Positions 1 to 8,645 of a stretch of DNA of 64,000 bases are shown piece by piece. Position 1 is the stretch's first letter. The number at the start of each line of letters is the position of its first letter. A program made the translations under genes and the position numbers. This DNA comes from CAMYMQ01 sp963730305. Lineage in GTDB: Bacteria > Pseudomonadota > Alphaproteobacteria > Bin65. Where the stretch lies: assembly GCA_963730305.1 (NCBI GenBank), contig CAVSRB010000003.1, positions 1 to 64,000 of the forward strand, read 5' to 3'. Under the pieces are notes generated by a model, which made no database searches, had not been told where the DNA came from, and worked only from the letters and a program-made list of their open reading frames with translations.

Positions 1-199
1 CACCACCAAAATTTGTATTGGCGGCGTTGACACGTAAACCGCCACCGTCGTGAAGAAGTCATTCATGATGCGGCTCAAGCGGCAAGCCAGCTCTGCTGCC
101 AAACGACGAACGCATCAGCGCGAAACTGTTTGAAGATAGGGCGCGATAGAAGATGGCGTTGGACGTTAAAGGCGTTGTAAACGGCACCGTGGATTGACA
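1..199 (-). mobile_element. IS6-family transposase, C-terminal fragment
   Basis: Read on the minus strand this encodes the end of an IS6-type DDE transposase, including the family-typical stretch AVYNAFNVQRH followed by RPIFKQFRADAF. The same stretch occurs in the remnant near 43.3 kb, and the two are clearly homologous at nucleotide level. The fragment stops exactly where the IS3-type element beginning at 200 is inserted, so only the transposase tail remains. The rest of the element lies outside the window or was lost. No function is expected. Confidence 0.7.
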
Positions 200-228
200 T
201 GACCCGCCCCCACGAACGATACCGAAGT

Positions 229-1088
229 TTAGGTTAGAGCTGCGCTGACAGGGAAGGCCCGGTCCGGCCGTAGCCCTTTGATTGGAAGGCCGGAGCGGGC
301 CTCCGGTCCCGCGTCTCCGGCGCCGGCGGGCGATAGCCCAGCGAGCTATGCGGCCTGATGGTGTTGTAATGTGCCGCCAGGCTCGATCAGCACCGCGCCT
401 CCTTGAGGGTGTAGAAGATCTCGCCGTTAGAAACTCGTCCCTGAGCTTGCCGTTGAAGCTCTCGTTGTAGCCGTTCTCCCAGGGGCTGCCGGGTTCGATG
501 AAGAGGGTCTTCACATCGAGCCGATGGAGCCAGTCCCGGACGGCGTTCGCCGTAAACTCGCTGCCGTTGTCGGAGCGGATGTGATCCGGGGCGCCGTGCT
601 CGGACGAAGAGATCTGCCAGGAAACTGCAGCACGTCGTCGGATCTGAGACGCCGGGCGACTCGATCGCCAGGCATTCGGGCTGTACTCATCGATGACAGT
701 CAGCATGCGGAATGCCCTCCCATCATGGGTTCGGCCTGGACAAAGTCGTAGGCCCAGACATGGTCGCGCCAGCTCGGCCGTAGCCGGATGCAGGATCCGT
801 CGTTAAGCCACAGCCGACCCCGCTTAGGTTGCTTCTGCGGAACCTTCAGCCCCTCGCGGCGCCAGATGCGCTCCACCCGCTTGTGATTGACGCGCCAGCC
901 CTCGGCGCTCAGCAGCGCCGTGATCCGCCGGTAGCCGTAGCGGCCATACTGGCTCGCCAGCCGGAGATGGCGGCGGTCAGTGGGCTCCTCGTCCGGCGTG
1001 ACGTCGCCGCGCTGGCTGGTCCGGGACTGGCCGAGCCACCGGCACGCCCGCCGTTCAGATACCCGATGAGCTTCTCGAACATATGCGC
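229..1088 (-). pseudogene. IS3-type transposase OrfB (DDE integrase), broken
   Basis: The rve-type catalytic core is recognisable in pieces: LTVIDEY (first Asp), DHIRSDNGSEF (second Asp) and SPWENGYNESFNGK (Glu). The N-terminal half and the part after DEFL are in other frames. By comparison with copy 2 one base is missing near 430, and there are further indels upstream. The reading frame would end inside the terminal inverted repeat, as it does in copy 2. It is probably inactive. Confidence 0.8.
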
Positions 1089-1111
1089 GCAGCGCCGGCG
1101 ACGCTCGGGGC

Positions 1112-1390
1112 TTACCAGTTTCCCTCCGCGGCCTCTTTCAGGATCAGCTTGTCCAGGGTCAGATCAGCCACCGCCCGCTTGAGCCGGGCGTTCTCCTGCT
1201 CGAGATCCTTCAGACGCCGGGCCTGATCAACCTTCAGCCCGCCATACTCTCGGCGCCAGCGATAGTAACTCTGCTCCGATACCCCGATGCGCCGGCAGAT
1301 CTCGCCAACCGTCTGCCCCTGTGCCAGGAGCACCTCCGCCTCGCGCAGGTGGTTGATGATCTGCTCGACCAAAAAACGCTTCCTGGACAT
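1112..1390 (-). CDS. IS3-type transposase OrfA (helix-turn-helix subunit)
   Basis: This 92-residue protein has the OrfA pattern of IS407-group IS3 elements: an N-terminal helix-turn-helix (VGEICRRIGVSEQSYYRW, about residues 28-45), the motif EYGGLKVDQARRLKDLE and a C-terminal leucine-zipper-like stretch ending KEAAEGN. It is nearly identical to the OrfA at 6045-6323. OrfA binds the terminal inverted repeats and normally acts with OrfB or as an OrfAB fusion made by ribosomal frameshifting. It is intact, but its OrfB partner is broken. Confidence 0.9.
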   Translation of the reverse strand: MSRKRFLVEQIINHLREAEVLLAQGQTVGEICRRIGVSEQSYYRWRREYGGLKVDQARRLKDLEQENARLKRAVADLTLDKLILKEAAEGNW

Positions 1391-1468
1391 CGATTATCCC
1401 CTCCTCGCAAGGGCCCAGATACCAGACTTCTAACTCAGCACCTGGATCCGGTTAAGGGGGGAAGGTCA

Positions 1469-1931
1469 CTCAGGTGAGCTATTGAAGTACCGGAAGGGAT
1501 TGCGCATCAGGGAAGGCTAGGGGGCACCCACCAGCAGGGGCAAGCCTGTTTGCCCTGACAACGCCAAAAGAAGCTATCGATCCCGCGCGGGGGCTATATT
1601 CTTCGTCGTGGCCGCGGTCGAGTGATTGTCGAGCGCCCAACTGAGTGAAGCTAATTGGGGTGTCATAACAGGGGTTGCTTAGGATTCAAAGCCCCTGACT
1701 TATCTTTGCGGAACCGCTGGATAGGTGTTGCCACCTTCACCGGGCCCCAAGACGTGATATCGGAAGCCCAAATTGAATGGGGCAACCGGCATGTATGCTA
1801 CCGCTGCCTCGCCCAAGCAGGCAGCTCTTTCTGCCCGGCCGTTGCATCCTGCTTGATGCCGTCTACGTTGGCGTAGTACGTCTTCCTTCCTAGGACTAGC
1901 GGTATACCGCAGGCACCTCGATTGAAGAAGT
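1469..1931. other. no recognisable gene
   Basis: Between the right end of IS element A copy 1 and the dioxygenase stop codon I see no ORF with recognisable content, no RNA gene and no clear repeat. A short direct repeat of the IS flank was looked for and not found. Confidence 0.5.
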
Positions 1932-2885
1932 TCATTTTCGCGGTATCGGGCGAAAGTCCGTTGCTTCGAGCCATAGACGAAACATTAGTCTCGGCTGCGT
2001 AGCGCCCTTTTCGTCGACGAATTGGCTTCGACCGTGTTGAACAACAAGGTTGTTCGTAATCCAAATATCACCCGGCTCCAAAGTGAACTCAATTCTATTC
2101 TGAGGCCGCTTTGAAATCTCATTGAACGTTTCGATCGCCTGGATCTCCGTTTCAGTTAGGGGCTTGCCGCGTTCACGCGCTGCGGCAAACATCGAAGGAT
2201 GGAAACCGCGCCAGGACAACTTGCCGTCGATATTCGCGAAGAAAGGCACACGGTAGCTTGTGAGATCGCCGTCCTCTGGCCAGTGCTCGCCGAAGCGATG
2301 GAGATGGAAGCCACGATAAAGGATGGGCAAGAGATCTGGTCGCTCTGCCACGAAATCGTTGTGTGCCGTTATTGCGCTGCTCAGATATGTCGCACCGCCC
2401 GAAGTTGCCTGCCGATAGCAGGCGAGCCCGACAATGTCACAGGTCGGGTCGACATGCAGGTCGAGCTCGTCGGCGCTGTTGTAGTAGCGCGCGTCGGTAT
2501 TGTCCTTGCTGGTATGTGTGACATCTGTGAGCAGGCTGCCTTCGATGAGTTGATTGACGGCTCGGCCCAGCCAGGTCCCGATGCCCCAGACGGCTGCGCG
2601 CATCCAGTCCGCCGATCGATCGTTCGCAAGAAGGCCTCGTATCAGAATGAAGCCGCGACCGGACCGCAGTTCCTCGTAGACGGACACGAGCTTTGGGCCC
2701 AGGTTCGGAAACGGATAATCCGATTTCAGAGACTGGGTGACGGGAATTCGCCGCGTGTCCAACGCTTCGATCGCTGTGTCAAGCTCACCTAGGTCACAGC
2801 GATCGAGGACCAAAGAGTAGTCGTCGGGGCCGCTGAAATCCGATGCTCGCCAAGCTGCATTGTCCGGTACAGCTTTGATGCTCAT
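1932..2885 (-). CDS. TauD/TfdA-family Fe(II)/2-oxoglutarate dioxygenase
   Basis: This 317-residue protein has the TauD fold signature. The metal site is H144-x-D146 in the stretch LDLHVDPT with distal H284 in VVQHGRSQF, and the 2-oxoglutarate-binding arginine is in PRLMFRLWLE near residue 303. The family couples 2-oxoglutarate decarboxylation to hydroxylation of a small carboxylate or sulfonate; the substrate cannot be read from sequence. The protein is cytosolic, with no signal peptide. It is divergent from the aldolase/reductase pair starting at 3101, so all three may serve catabolism of one small organic acid. The gene is intact and of normal length. Confidence 0.9.
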   Translation of the reverse strand: MSIKAVPDNAAWRASDFSGPDDYSLVLDRCDLGELDTAIEALDTRRIPVTQSLKSDYPFPNLGPKLVSVYEELRSGRGFILIRGLLANDRSADWMRAAVWGIGTWLGRAVNQLIEGSLLTDVTHTSKDNTDARYYNSADELDLHVDPTCDIVGLACYRQATSGGATYLSSAITAHNDFVAERPDLLPILYRGFHLHRFGEHWPEDGDLTSYRVPFFANIDGKLSWRGFHPSMFAAARERGKPLTETEIQAIETFNEISKRPQNRIEFTLEPGDIWITNNLVVQHGRSQFVDEKGATQPRLMFRLWLEATDFRPIPRK

Positions 2886-3100
2886 GACACCACCATTTAC
2901 TCAGCTTAGCACGTCGCTCGTCAATGACAGTGCCCAAACATCTGGTTGCGCCCTCACCTCTTCTGCGTCAGCCTTAACTCTCACAAAAGGGTTCAAATGG
3001 GATGTCCCCGTTGGAGAAGTCACCCGGCGGCTCACCCATCATCGCCGCCGAAAAGACGCATGCCGCCGATGCGGTGTCGCAATAAGACAGGAGGAGCGCC
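2886..3100. promoter_or_regulatory. divergent intergenic region, dioxygenase and aldolase
   Basis: This 215-base gap separates the start of the minus-strand dioxygenase from the plus-strand aldolase and must hold both promoters. The only clear signal is the ribosome-binding site AGGAGG about 8 bases before the aldolase ATG at 3101. No operator palindrome was convincing. Confidence 0.5.
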
Positions 3101-3880
3101 ATGACGGCTGTCTTGCACAGTCTCCCCGACACCTCGCACGTCCGCGACCGGGTCAGCCCCGAAGAATGGGACATGCGCGTGCAGCTGGCCGGGCTCTACC
3201 GGCTGGCGGCGCACTATGGCTGGACGGACCTCGTCTTTACCCACCTTTCGGCGCGCGCGCCGGGGCCCCAGCAGCACTTTCTCCTCAATCCGTTCGGCTG
3301 CACGTTCGACGAAGTGACCGCGTCGAGCTTGGTCAAGGTCGACCTCGACGGCAACCTCGTCGACCCGACCCCGTACGATTTCCATCCTGCCGGGTTCATC
3401 ATCCATGGAGCGGTCGATACCGGCCGGCCCGACGCCCATTGCGTTATCCACACCCACACGCGGGCGGGCATGGCGATTTCGATGCTCGAGTGCGGACTAC
3501 TCCCGCTATCGCAACATGCCCAGATCTTTTACGGCAACATCGCTTACCATCATTACGAGGGTCTGGCGCTCGACCCCGATGAATGCGAACGGCTACGCGC
3601 TGACCTTGGAGACAAGCCGGCTATGATCCTGCACAACCACGGTCTGCTGGTCGCGGCGGAAACGGTGCCAAGAGCTTTCAGTCTGATGTGGCACCTAGAA
3701 CGGGCCTGCCAAGCTCAGATGGACGCGATGGCGACGCAGACGAAGCTGATCGTGCCGGACGTGTCGGTGAGCGAGAAAACGAGCCGCATGGCGCTCGCGC
3801 CGGAAAGCCTTATCGGCAATGCCGAATGGCCGGCCATGATGCGCATGCTCGATCGCATCGATCCGTCTTTCCGCGACTGA
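3101..3880 (+). CDS. class II aldolase/adducin-family protein
   Basis: The 259-residue protein has the class II aldolase fold signature: HLSAR near residue 48, the zinc ligands H117 and H119 in VIHTHT, and a third histidine in LHNHGLL near residue 178. Family members include fuculose-phosphate aldolase and several decarboxylases; here the substrate is unknown. It starts after a strong AGGAGG site and is followed after 13 bases by a ketopantoate-reductase-like gene, so the two form an operon. This pairing with a divergent TauD-type dioxygenase suggests a small catabolic module bracketed by two copies of IS element A. Confidence 0.9.
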   Translation: MTAVLHSLPDTSHVRDRVSPEEWDMRVQLAGLYRLAAHYGWTDLVFTHLSARAPGPQQHFLLNPFGCTFDEVTASSLVKVDLDGNLVDPTPYDFHPAGFIIHGAVDTGRPDAHCVIHTHTRAGMAISMLECGLLPLSQHAQIFYGNIAYHHYEGLALDPDECERLRADLGDKPAMILHNHGLLVAAETVPRAFSLMWHLERACQAQMDAMATQTKLIVPDVSVSEKTSRMALAPESLIGNAEWPAMMRMLDRIDPSFRD

Positions 3881-3893
3881 CGCGCCTACGGTC

Positions 3894-4814
3894 ATGCGAA
3901 TCGCGATCATGGGAGCCGGCGGGGTCGGGAGCTATTTCGGCGGCCGACTTGCGGCCGCAGGACAGGACGTCACATTCGTCTGCCGGGGCGCTCACCTCGC
4001 AGCGCTGCGGGAGCACGGCATGACGGTAACGAGCCCAAAAGGCGATTTTTCACTCGACCGGGTCCAGGCGACGGACAACCCGGGCTCGGTCGGGCCGGTC
4101 GACGTTATCCTCTCCACGGTAAAGCTCTACGACCTGGATAGCGCGTGCGTCGTGATGCGACCGATGGTGGGCCCCGAAACGATGATCGTTCCGGTGCAGA
4201 ACGGCGTGATCGCTGCCAATATCGTCTGTAACCATTTCGACCGTCGAAATGTCGTCGGCGGGCTTGTCTTCATTGCAAGCTTCGTGACCGCACCCGGCCA
4301 GGTCACGCACATGAGCCAGGTGCACAAGATCACGCTCGGCGAGCTTCGCGGCGGCCTGTCCGGCCGGGTCGCGGCATTCGCCGACGTCGGCAACGCGGCT
4401 GAAATCGAAGTCGAAGCGTCCGAGGATATCGAGCGAGCGTTGTGGGAGAAGCTTGTTCTCTTGGGCGCCTTCGGGCCGCTATCGGCGATGACGCGGCAGC
4501 CGATCGGCCGGATCCTGGATGATGCCGACCTGGCCGCGATGCTGCGACGCGGCATGGAGGAGGTCGTCGCGGTCGGTCGCGCCCATGAAGTCGAACTGCC
4601 CGAAGAGATCGTCGATCGCACCCTCGCCCTCTGCACCCGCTTCGGCCCCGGGTCGAAATCGTCAATGCTGGAAGACCTCGAGGCGGGCAAACCCCTGGAA
4701 CTGGAATGGATCACCGGCACGCTCGCTAAAATGGGCCAGGAGGCGGGCGTGCACGTGCCGTTCAACGAGGTTGCCTACGTCGCACTGAAGCCGTTCGCGT
4801 GTGGTGCACAATGA
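3894..4814 (+). CDS. 2-dehydropantoate 2-reductase family protein
   Basis: The 306-residue protein begins MRIAIMGAGGVGSYFGGRL, a Rossmann GxGxxG site for NADPH at residues 7-12. The C-terminal helical domain is typical of ApbA/PanE. PanE reduces ketopantoate to pantoate in coenzyme A synthesis, but many paralogues in catabolic operons reduce other 2-oxo acids. Its position directly behind a class II aldolase favours such a catabolic role. The gene is intact and of family length. The spacing of 13 bases to the aldolase implies co-transcription. The specific name panE is not justified. Confidence 0.85.
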   Translation: MRIAIMGAGGVGSYFGGRLAAAGQDVTFVCRGAHLAALREHGMTVTSPKGDFSLDRVQATDNPGSVGPVDVILSTVKLYDLDSACVVMRPMVGPETMIVPVQNGVIAANIVCNHFDRRNVVGGLVFIASFVTAPGQVTHMSQVHKITLGELRGGLSGRVAAFADVGNAAEIEVEASEDIERALWEKLVLLGAFGPLSAMTRQPIGRILDDADLAAMLRRGMEEVVAVGRAHEVELPEEIVDRTLALCTRFGPGSKSSMLEDLEAGKPLELEWITGTLAKMGQEAGVHVPFNEVAYVALKPFACGAQ

Positions 4815-5116
4815 GGCGAAAATCCGTCTGGGTGGACTGGGCATCGACGAGTGGAGGACCTTGTCGTCTATGAACGTCCCCAGCCCGCCATCGTCCATGT
4901 TCACGTTGGTAAGCAGGGGGCGTTATTGGATGACAAGTTGTTTTAGGGTGCCTTCTGTGGGCAGCTTGATTTCTATCAAGGCGTCAAGGTTGGCAGGCAG
5001 TTAAGGTGACGTTCGACCTAAGCGCCCGTGGTAAGTCGTCGCCATCGCAAGAATAAAGCCGGCGGGTGATGGCGCAAGGTGAATGGCTCGACCTAGGAGG
5101 TAGGCAACCATGCTCG
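4815..5116. other. no recognisable gene
   Basis: About 300 bases between the reductase gene and IS element A copy 2. I see no ORF with recognisable content. A clear T-rich terminator hairpin behind the reductase was not found. Confidence 0.5.
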
Positions 5117-5144
5117 TGACCCGCCCCACGAACGATACCGAAGT

Positions 5145-6021
5145 TTAAGTTAGAGTTGCGCTGACAGGGAAGGCCCGGTCCGGCCGTAGCCCGTCGATCG
5201 CGAAGGCCGGATCGGGCCTTCCCGGTGTCCGGGTCTCCGGCGCCGGCGGCCGGTATCCGAGCGAACTGTGTGGCCGGATCGTGTTGTAGTGTTGTCGCCA
5301 AGCTTCGATGAGCACCTGCGCCTCCTTCAGCGTGTAGAAGATCTCGCCGTTGAGCAGCTCGTCGCGGAGCTTGCCGTTGAAGGCTCTCGTTGTAGCCGTT
5401 CTCCCAGGGCGAGCCCGGCTCGATGAACAGGGTCTTCACCCCGATCCGGTCAAGCCAGTCGCGCACCACTCTGGCGGTGAACTCGCTGCCATTGTCGGAC
5501 CGAACGTGATCCGGCGGTCCATGCTCGGCGAACAGCTCCGCCAGGCACTGCAGCACGTCGTCGGACCGGAGCCGCCGCGCCACGACGATGGCCAGGCACC
5601 GCCGCGTGAACTCGTCGATCACGGTGAGCATCCGGAAGGCCCTGCCGTCATGGGTCCGGGCGGCGACGAAGTCGTACGACCAGACATGGTTCGGCCAGCA
5701 CGGCCGTAGCCGGATGCACGATCCGTCGTTGAGCCATAGCCGGCCCCGCTTCGGTTGCTTGGGTGGAACCTTCAGCCCCTCGCGCCGCCAGATGCGCTCG
5801 ACCCGCTTGTGATTGACCAGCCAGCCTTCGGCGCGGAGCAGTGCGGTCACCCGGCGGTAGCCGTAGCGACCGTACAAGCTCGCGAGCCGGACGATGTCGG
5901 CGGTCAGCGCGGCTTCGTCATCGGGCGTGACCAGACGCCGCCGCTGGGTCGACCGCGGCTGGTCCAGATAGCGGCAGGCCCGCCGTTCCGACAGGCCATA
6001 CTTCTGGCGAACATGGATCAC
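5145..6021 (-). pseudogene. IS3-type transposase OrfB, one frameshift
   Basis: OrfB shows the complete N-terminal HTH_21-like region (SERRACRYLDQPRSTQRR), then the catalytic core with LTVIDEFTRRCL, DHVRSDNGSEF and SPWENGYNES. After NES one extra base (AAGGCTC here against AAGCTC in copy 1, plus strand near 5386) shifts the frame. In the corrected frame the protein continues through GYRPPAPETRTP to a TAA at 5145-5147. A single homopolymer insertion could be a sequencing error, so this copy may in fact be active. Confidence 0.8.
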
Positions 6022-6044
6022 GCAGCGCCGGCGGCGCTCGGGGC

Positions 6045-6323
6045 TCAGAAGTTTCCCTCGGCTGCCTCCTTCAGGACCAGCTTCTCGAGCGTCAGGTCGG
6101 CCACTGCGCGCTTCAGCCGCGTGTTCTCGCGCTCCAGCTCCTTCAGCCGACGCGCCTGGTCGACCTTCAGGCCGCCATACTCGCGGCGCCAGCGATAGTA
6201 CGACTGCTCCGAGACCCCGATGCTTCGGCAGATCGCACCGACCGTCTCGCCCTGGGCCAGCCGGACGTCCGCTTCCCGAAGATGGTTGATGATCTGCTCG
6301 ACCGAAAAGCGCTTCCTGGGCAT
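6045..6323 (-). CDS. IS3-type transposase OrfA
   Basis: Intact 92-residue OrfA, nearly identical to the copy at 1112-1390. It has the helix-turn-helix VGAICRSIGVSEQSYYRW and the EYGGLKVDQARRLKELE motif. It binds terminal repeats and partners with the OrfB at 5145-6021. Confidence 0.9.
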   Translation of the reverse strand: MPRKRFSVEQIINHLREADVRLAQGETVGAICRSIGVSEQSYYRWRREYGGLKVDQARRLKELERENTRLKRAVADLTLEKLVLKEAAEGNF

Positions 6324-6534
6324 GGATTACCCCCTTCTGCCAGTGGCCCAGACGACAAGTCCTCTAACTTATCATCTGGAGCCGGTTGAGGGGGGCAGGT
6401 CAAGGTCGAAGCCAAGGGAAAAGCTCGGCGGACTCCTTGATACAAACCTAACCTCCAGCTCAGAAGACGGCACAAGACGCAGGATCCAGAAATAGGAATA
6501 GTAAGGTAATATATTGGCCCGGCAGCTTGCCGAT

Positions 6535-7751
6535 CTATTTCTTGACGCTATTTTGGCGCTTGCTTTCGGGCGGCTGTCGAGTGTCAACCTGACCCTTCGT
6601 CAGCTTGTCGTCTTTTCCTATCGATATCTGCTTATTTCCATCACGTTTTGACTTTGCAGCCTTCAGATCCAACAGCGCCTGGTCGACGAACTGCGAGTCA
6701 ATTAAATTATCGATTTTCGGCGGGACACGGAATGGTCTTTTGCTTTTGTTCTTGATGCTCGAAAACAGAATGTTACGAGCGGCGCTTATCGCTCTCGCGT
6801 TGATGTCCGCAGCCTTGGTGTCACTATCGCTCCATTTTACTCTGTCGTACTTCGTAAGACTGACGATCTTCTCAGCTTCAGGCATCGGGATGGCGACGCC
6901 ATATTGCCTTCCATAATAGATCGACAATATTGCAGCAGCATCCTTCCTATTTCGTTCAATGTATCTAAGGGTCTTCACCCACGCGGTAACGAATTTCTGA
7001 GCAGCAACCTTGTTGCGCCTCAAAAATTTCCTGTTCGCGATCAGAGGCCGCGGCGATATTCTGCCAATCAGTTTAGTTATTTTTTTATTCCCCATCACTA
7101 CTCTAGCCAGCTTCTTTCTGATATAATAGCGGTTGTATTCTTGATAAGAAAGAATGCCACCAATCTTCGTTCTCAAATAGCCCGCTCGTGACTTTGGGTT
7201 GAATATGGCTTGGAATCGAGCCAAGTCGATGAATTTGAATTGTTACTGAGCCCAACGACATCTTGCTAAATGCGAGCATCCGATAAAGCTCGGGGACAAC
7301 GTCGAAATTGTGCGTCCCGCGTACAATCAACACCACCTTGCCTGCCAAGTCCTTCATGGTCTTGGTCTTCTTATCCCACGAGGGGACAACGAGCTGCACC
7401 TTTCTCCCATAGCCGCTAAGGGCAATAACCTTGATCGGTGCTTTTGCGTTGGCCATGTCCAGCAGCCAGGCTTGGGAACCACTGGTAATGTCAGTGTAGC
7501 CTCGCGCCAGCGAATTAACTATCGCTTGCTGATTAATTACCGGGAGAGCGCTTACGGTTAATCCTTCACGCTCAAAGAAGCCGCGTTCGATGCCGACAAG
7601 AATAGGAAGGGCCGCGCTGCCGGGAATATATGAAACCCGAACGAACGGCCTCGAGTTCCTCTTTCGTGGCTGCCTGCGCGGATTGCCCTCCTAGCGCGAT
7701 ACCAGCGCCAACCAGAACGGGTACGATGAAAGTGAGCATTCGCGCATACAT
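6535..7751 (-). pseudogene. NMT1/ABC-type solute-binding protein, two frameshifts
   Basis: From an ATG at 7751 the frame gives a signal peptide (MYARMLTFIVPVLVGAGIAL, cleavage near AQA) and then the start of a periplasmic binding protein. A four-base tandem duplication (TTCG TTCG, near 7640) breaks the frame. In the next frame the protein runs GIERGFFEREGLTV, NQQAIVNSLARGYTDI and VIVRGT-like segments of the SsuA/TauA/THI5 superfamily. A second +1 shift lies near 7230 (before DLARFQAIFNPKSRAGYLR), after which it runs to 6535. Such proteins deliver sulfonates, nitrate or pyrimidine precursors to ABC importers. No permease or ATPase gene is adjacent, so the gene is an orphan. Confidence 0.7.
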
Positions 7752-8399
7752 GGTCTTCTGCCCGGTCTATTTAAATCCCTATTTTACGATGACCGGTCGC
7801 GCTGAATGCCCCTGTTTGGGGTATTTTGTGGTAATTGCTTTCACTAACGCATCCATGGGTCAGCCAATCGAAGTCGTCGACAAGGGAAACGCGGTTGATT
7901 CACAGTGATTCTATTGACCAGGATGTTTGAATATCCAGAAGGTCGTGCAGCTCTACTTTCACCTAGCGCCGCAATAGGCAGATCTCTTGAGAAGGTATGG
8001 CTATTTTTACGGTCAAGCAGCGCATTCTGGAACAGAGTGCGGATCAGTTCGGGCTCAACCCCCTACCGGGGCACGGTCGTGAGATCTACCGGGCGCCTCG
8101 GCGCGTCTTAAAGTGCCGTGGAGCCCTATTGTCAGGCACGCCTCTCTCGGCGTTCAAGCGGATGTATCTTGGACGGGGCACTCCGGCATGCTCGCGGTGG
8201 CGACCGAACCGGCGTCTATCGGCCTTTGTAGCGGGATTCTGAGATTAGTAGTGACGAGAAAGGCGTTTGAAAGCGTGCCGGACCGGTTCGGATATTTAGC
8301 TTTGCCTGGGTATGCAGACTTCATCTGCACTGATACTGAGATGCTTGCCGCGATGTTGAGGCGAGCTTCTATTGGGTCTGTGGGGCGTCTTACGGATTG
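7752..8399 (+). other. decayed or unknown coding remnants
   Basis: No intact gene is recognisable. Two short plus-strand frames hold similar stretches: ILEQSADQFGLNPLPGHGREI (in the frame from 7997) and AFESVPDRFGYLALPGYADF (in the frame from 8113). They may be two repeats of one decayed domain or neighbouring remnants. I cannot assign a family. Confidence 0.3.
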
Positions 8400-8645
8400 C
8401 TAGTTGTTGAACAGCTTGATGACGTTTCCATCGAGCCGCATCCACCGTGCCTTCGTTGGGATCATTGTCTGCTGACGGGTCAAATCTGCGGCGATCCGAT
8501 GCAGCACAGTTGACAGTTCCGCGATACCCGCAACATCACAGATTAGCTGCTCGCCAGCCAGAACATGACCATTGAGCGTATCAGAGATTGCTCTCAGTTC
8601 GGCCGCCAGGTGTTTGACGCTTGCAGCGCCGTCTTGCGCGCTCAT
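8400..8645 (-). CDS. small hypothetical protein coupled to SPOR protein
   Basis: This 81-residue, mostly helical protein has no signal peptide and no family that I recognise. Its ATG overlaps the stop codon of the SPOR-domain gene by ATGA (8642-8645), so it is translationally coupled and belongs to that transcription unit. Its coding potential is supported by this overlap rather than by homology. Confidence 0.5.
   Translation of the reverse strand: MSAQDGAASVKHLAAELRAISDTLNGHVLAGEQLICDVAGIAELSTVLHRIAADLTRQQTMIPTKARWMRLDGNVIKLFNN

Larger units (their letters stand above)
200..1468 (-). mobile_element. IS3-type element A, copy 1 (IS407-like orfA/orfB)
   Basis: Boundaries come from comparison with copy 2 at 5117-6402. 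Both copies start with TGACCCGCCCC and end with the inverse of TGACCTKCCCCC. Inside, on the minus strand, are orfA and orfB of an IS3-family transposase. No target-site duplication is visible at the ends, so one or both flanks have probably been rearranged. The left end abuts an IS6 remnant. Confidence 0.85.
5117..6402 (-). mobile_element. IS3-type element A, copy 2
   Basis: Same element as at 200-1468. The left end is TGACCCGCCCC and the right end reads inversely TGACCTGCCCCC. It carries orfA (6045-6323) and orfB (5145-6021) on the minus strand. The orfB stop codon lies within the last 35 bases, inside the terminal repeat. Flanking bases show no obvious target duplication. Together with copy 1 it brackets the dioxygenase/aldolase/reductase genes, a composite-transposon-like arrangement, although the two copies are in direct orientation and diverged. 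Confidence 0.88.
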
